This document shows positions 61,423 to 64,000 of a stretch of DNA of 64,000 nucleotides, one piece after another. Position 1 is the stretch's first letter. Each line of letters starts with the position of its first letter. Under the pieces are notes generated by a model. It was not told where the DNA came from, ran no database searches, and worked only from the letters and a program-made list of their open reading frames with translations. Source of the DNA: Polaribacter sp. NJDZ03 (GTDB taxonomy: Bacteria; Bacteroidota; Bacteroidia; Flavobacteriales; Flavobacteriaceae); the NCBI RefSeq assembly GCF_019263805.1, contig NZ_CP079195.1, forward strand, positions 58,501-122,500, read 5' to 3'. A program made the position numbers and the translations under genes.

Positions 61423-61447
61423 AATAAACAACTTTAAGTTGTTTATT
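61423..61447 (+). promoter_or_regulatory. Hairpin in the 16S leader
   Basis: AATAAACAACTT at 61423-61434 is inverted at 61436-61447. It lies between P3 and 16S, so it is transcribed from all three promoters. It may be a boxB-like antitermination hairpin or a processing feature; this is inference. A nearby block AGTTCATTGA (61461-61470) recurs in the spacer before 23S (63455-63464). Confidence 0.4.
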
Positions 61448-61570
61448 AAGATTGAAACAAAGTTCATTGAAAATATTGAAATTGACAGCGTAATTAAAGA
61501 GTAGAATAACCATGTTTAGATTTATTTAAACAAATTCTTTTGAAACTTATTCATTAAAATATTTAAAATA

Positions 61571-63090
<1,520 letters not shown>

Positions 63091-63173
63091 TAGAGAAAGA
63101 TGGTGAGTTACAAAAAAAGGTCATTTTTACTCTTTGCTGTTAATTTTAAAATAAAAAGTATTTAAGCTATTAT

Positions 63174-63247
63174 AGTCTCGTAGCTCAGCTGGTTAGAGCG
63201 CTACACTGATAATGTAGAGGTCGGCAGTTCGAGTCTGCCCGGGACTA
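63174..63247 (+). tRNA. tRNA-Ile (GAT)
   Basis: A 74-nt cloverleaf. The acceptor stem AGTCTCG pairs with CGGGACT (one G-T pair), with discriminator A at 63247. The anticodon stem is CTACA/TGTAG with loop CTGATAA, giving anticodon GAT. The T arm is GGCAGTTCGAGTCTGCC. CCA is not encoded. It lies in the 16S-23S spacer, as usual. Confidence 0.97.
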
Positions 63248-63329
63248 CAAAAAAGCAAAAATACTAAGGAAATTCTGGAAGTAAGAGGATTCTACATTCA
63301 TAATTTAGGATTTATTCTGAATTTCATAA

Positions 63330-63404
<75 letters not shown>

Positions 63405-63604
63405 CAACGGCTTAATGTTGTTGCTGATTTAATTATCGGTGGCGATTCGCCACAAGTTCATTGACATATTGGTAAAATGATATCGTAAGAATCAAATAGA
63501 TAGAGAACAATTAGAATATTTATATTCTAATTAAATAATTTTTTTATAAAAATATAAAAGAGTTCATTATAGTGTGGTAACACACTGTAGCAAAAAGTAC
63601 AATA

Positions 63605-64000
63605 AGTTAAGTAAGGGCGTATGGCGGATGCCTAGGCTCTCAGAGACGACGAAGGACGTGATAAGCTGCGATAAGCTACGGGGAGGGGCACATACCTTTT
63701 AATCCGTAGATTTCCGAATGGGGCAACCCGGCATGTTGAAGACATGTCACCTAGCAATAGGAGTAAACCCGGTGAACTGAAACATCTAAGTAACCGGAGG
63801 AAGAGAAAACAATAGTGATTCCGTTAGTAGTGGCGAGCGAACGCGGATTAGCCCAAACCTATTTTGTTACGGCAAAATAGGGGTTGTAGGGCCACGATAT
63901 TCGAAGATAAGTGAATTAGAATTGTTTGGAAAGACAAACCATAGAGGGTGATAGTCCCGTAAAAGTAAGCGAATTTTAGATAGTGGTACCCTGAGTAGTG
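63605..64000 (+). rRNA. rrl: 23S ribosomal RNA, 5' part (runs off the right edge)
   Basis: The 5' region begins near AAGTTAAGTAAGGGCGTATG and contains GGCGGATGCCTAGGCTCTCA, typical of the start of 23S. GTAGTGGCGAGCGAACGCGG is also present. Only about 396 nt is in the window. The exact 5' end is approximate. Confidence 0.95.

Overview
The window is AT-rich bacterial chromosome from a member of the Bacteroidota, almost certainly a marine Flavobacteriaceae of the Polaribacter/Tenacibaculum kind. The supports are proteins with type IX secretion (T9SS) C-terminal sorting domains, a SusC/SusD pair with a hybrid two-component regulator, the bacillithiol gene bshC, Bacteroidota-type promoters (TTG at -33, TAnnTTTG at -7) and a Bacteroidota-type 16S rRNA. 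The genus is an inference; no database search was possible.

Layout. 1-8.1 kb: the 5' part of a secreted protein gene running off the left edge, a truncated copy of a gene start, and a 2043-residue T9SS cargo protein. 8.2-16.2 kb: recG, here interrupted in frame by a DUF559 nuclease cassette, then a four-helix-bundle membrane protein, two efflux pumps (MFS and a SugE/Gdx-like SMR), cysS, yidD and lgt. 16.3-20.1 kb: a second large T9SS protein with propeller-like repeats. It shares its C-terminal architecture with the first. 20-36.3 kb: housekeeping genes (Nudix/CoA pyrophosphatase, PlsC-like acyltransferase, rimO, M14 peptidase, bshC, rlmF, a Kbp-like BON-LysM protein, lpd, argS) mixed with small membrane proteins and intergenic repeats.

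36.7-39.8 kb: a YkgJ-like cysteine-cluster protein, a 204-bp element with terminal inverted repeats, and a DUF255 thioredoxin-fold lipoprotein. 40-54.4 kb: a polysaccharide utilisation locus (PUL) with two GH3 glycosidases on the plus strand, then susD, susC and a 1384-residue hybrid two-component regulator on the minus strand. SusC/SusD would bind and import an oligosaccharide, the GH3 enzymes would trim it, and the hybrid regulator would sense it and switch on the locus. 54.9-60.4 kb: a LolC/E-type permease divergent from namZ, an outer-membrane beta-barrel protein, pyrD and a LysE exporter. 60.4-64 kb: an intergenic stretch with dispersed repeats, three tandem rRNA promoters, then 16S, tRNA-Ile(GAT), tRNA-Ala(TGC) and the start of 23S.

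The most unusual object is the roughly 450-bp DUF559 cassette inside recG. It has imperfect terminal inverted repeats, each carrying a small hairpin, and it leaves the RecG reading frame open between helicase motifs II and III. It looks like a protein-level mobile insertion that is neither an intein nor a standard insertion sequence. Several other short repeats and a cluster of palindromic half-sites upstream of susC are also noted.
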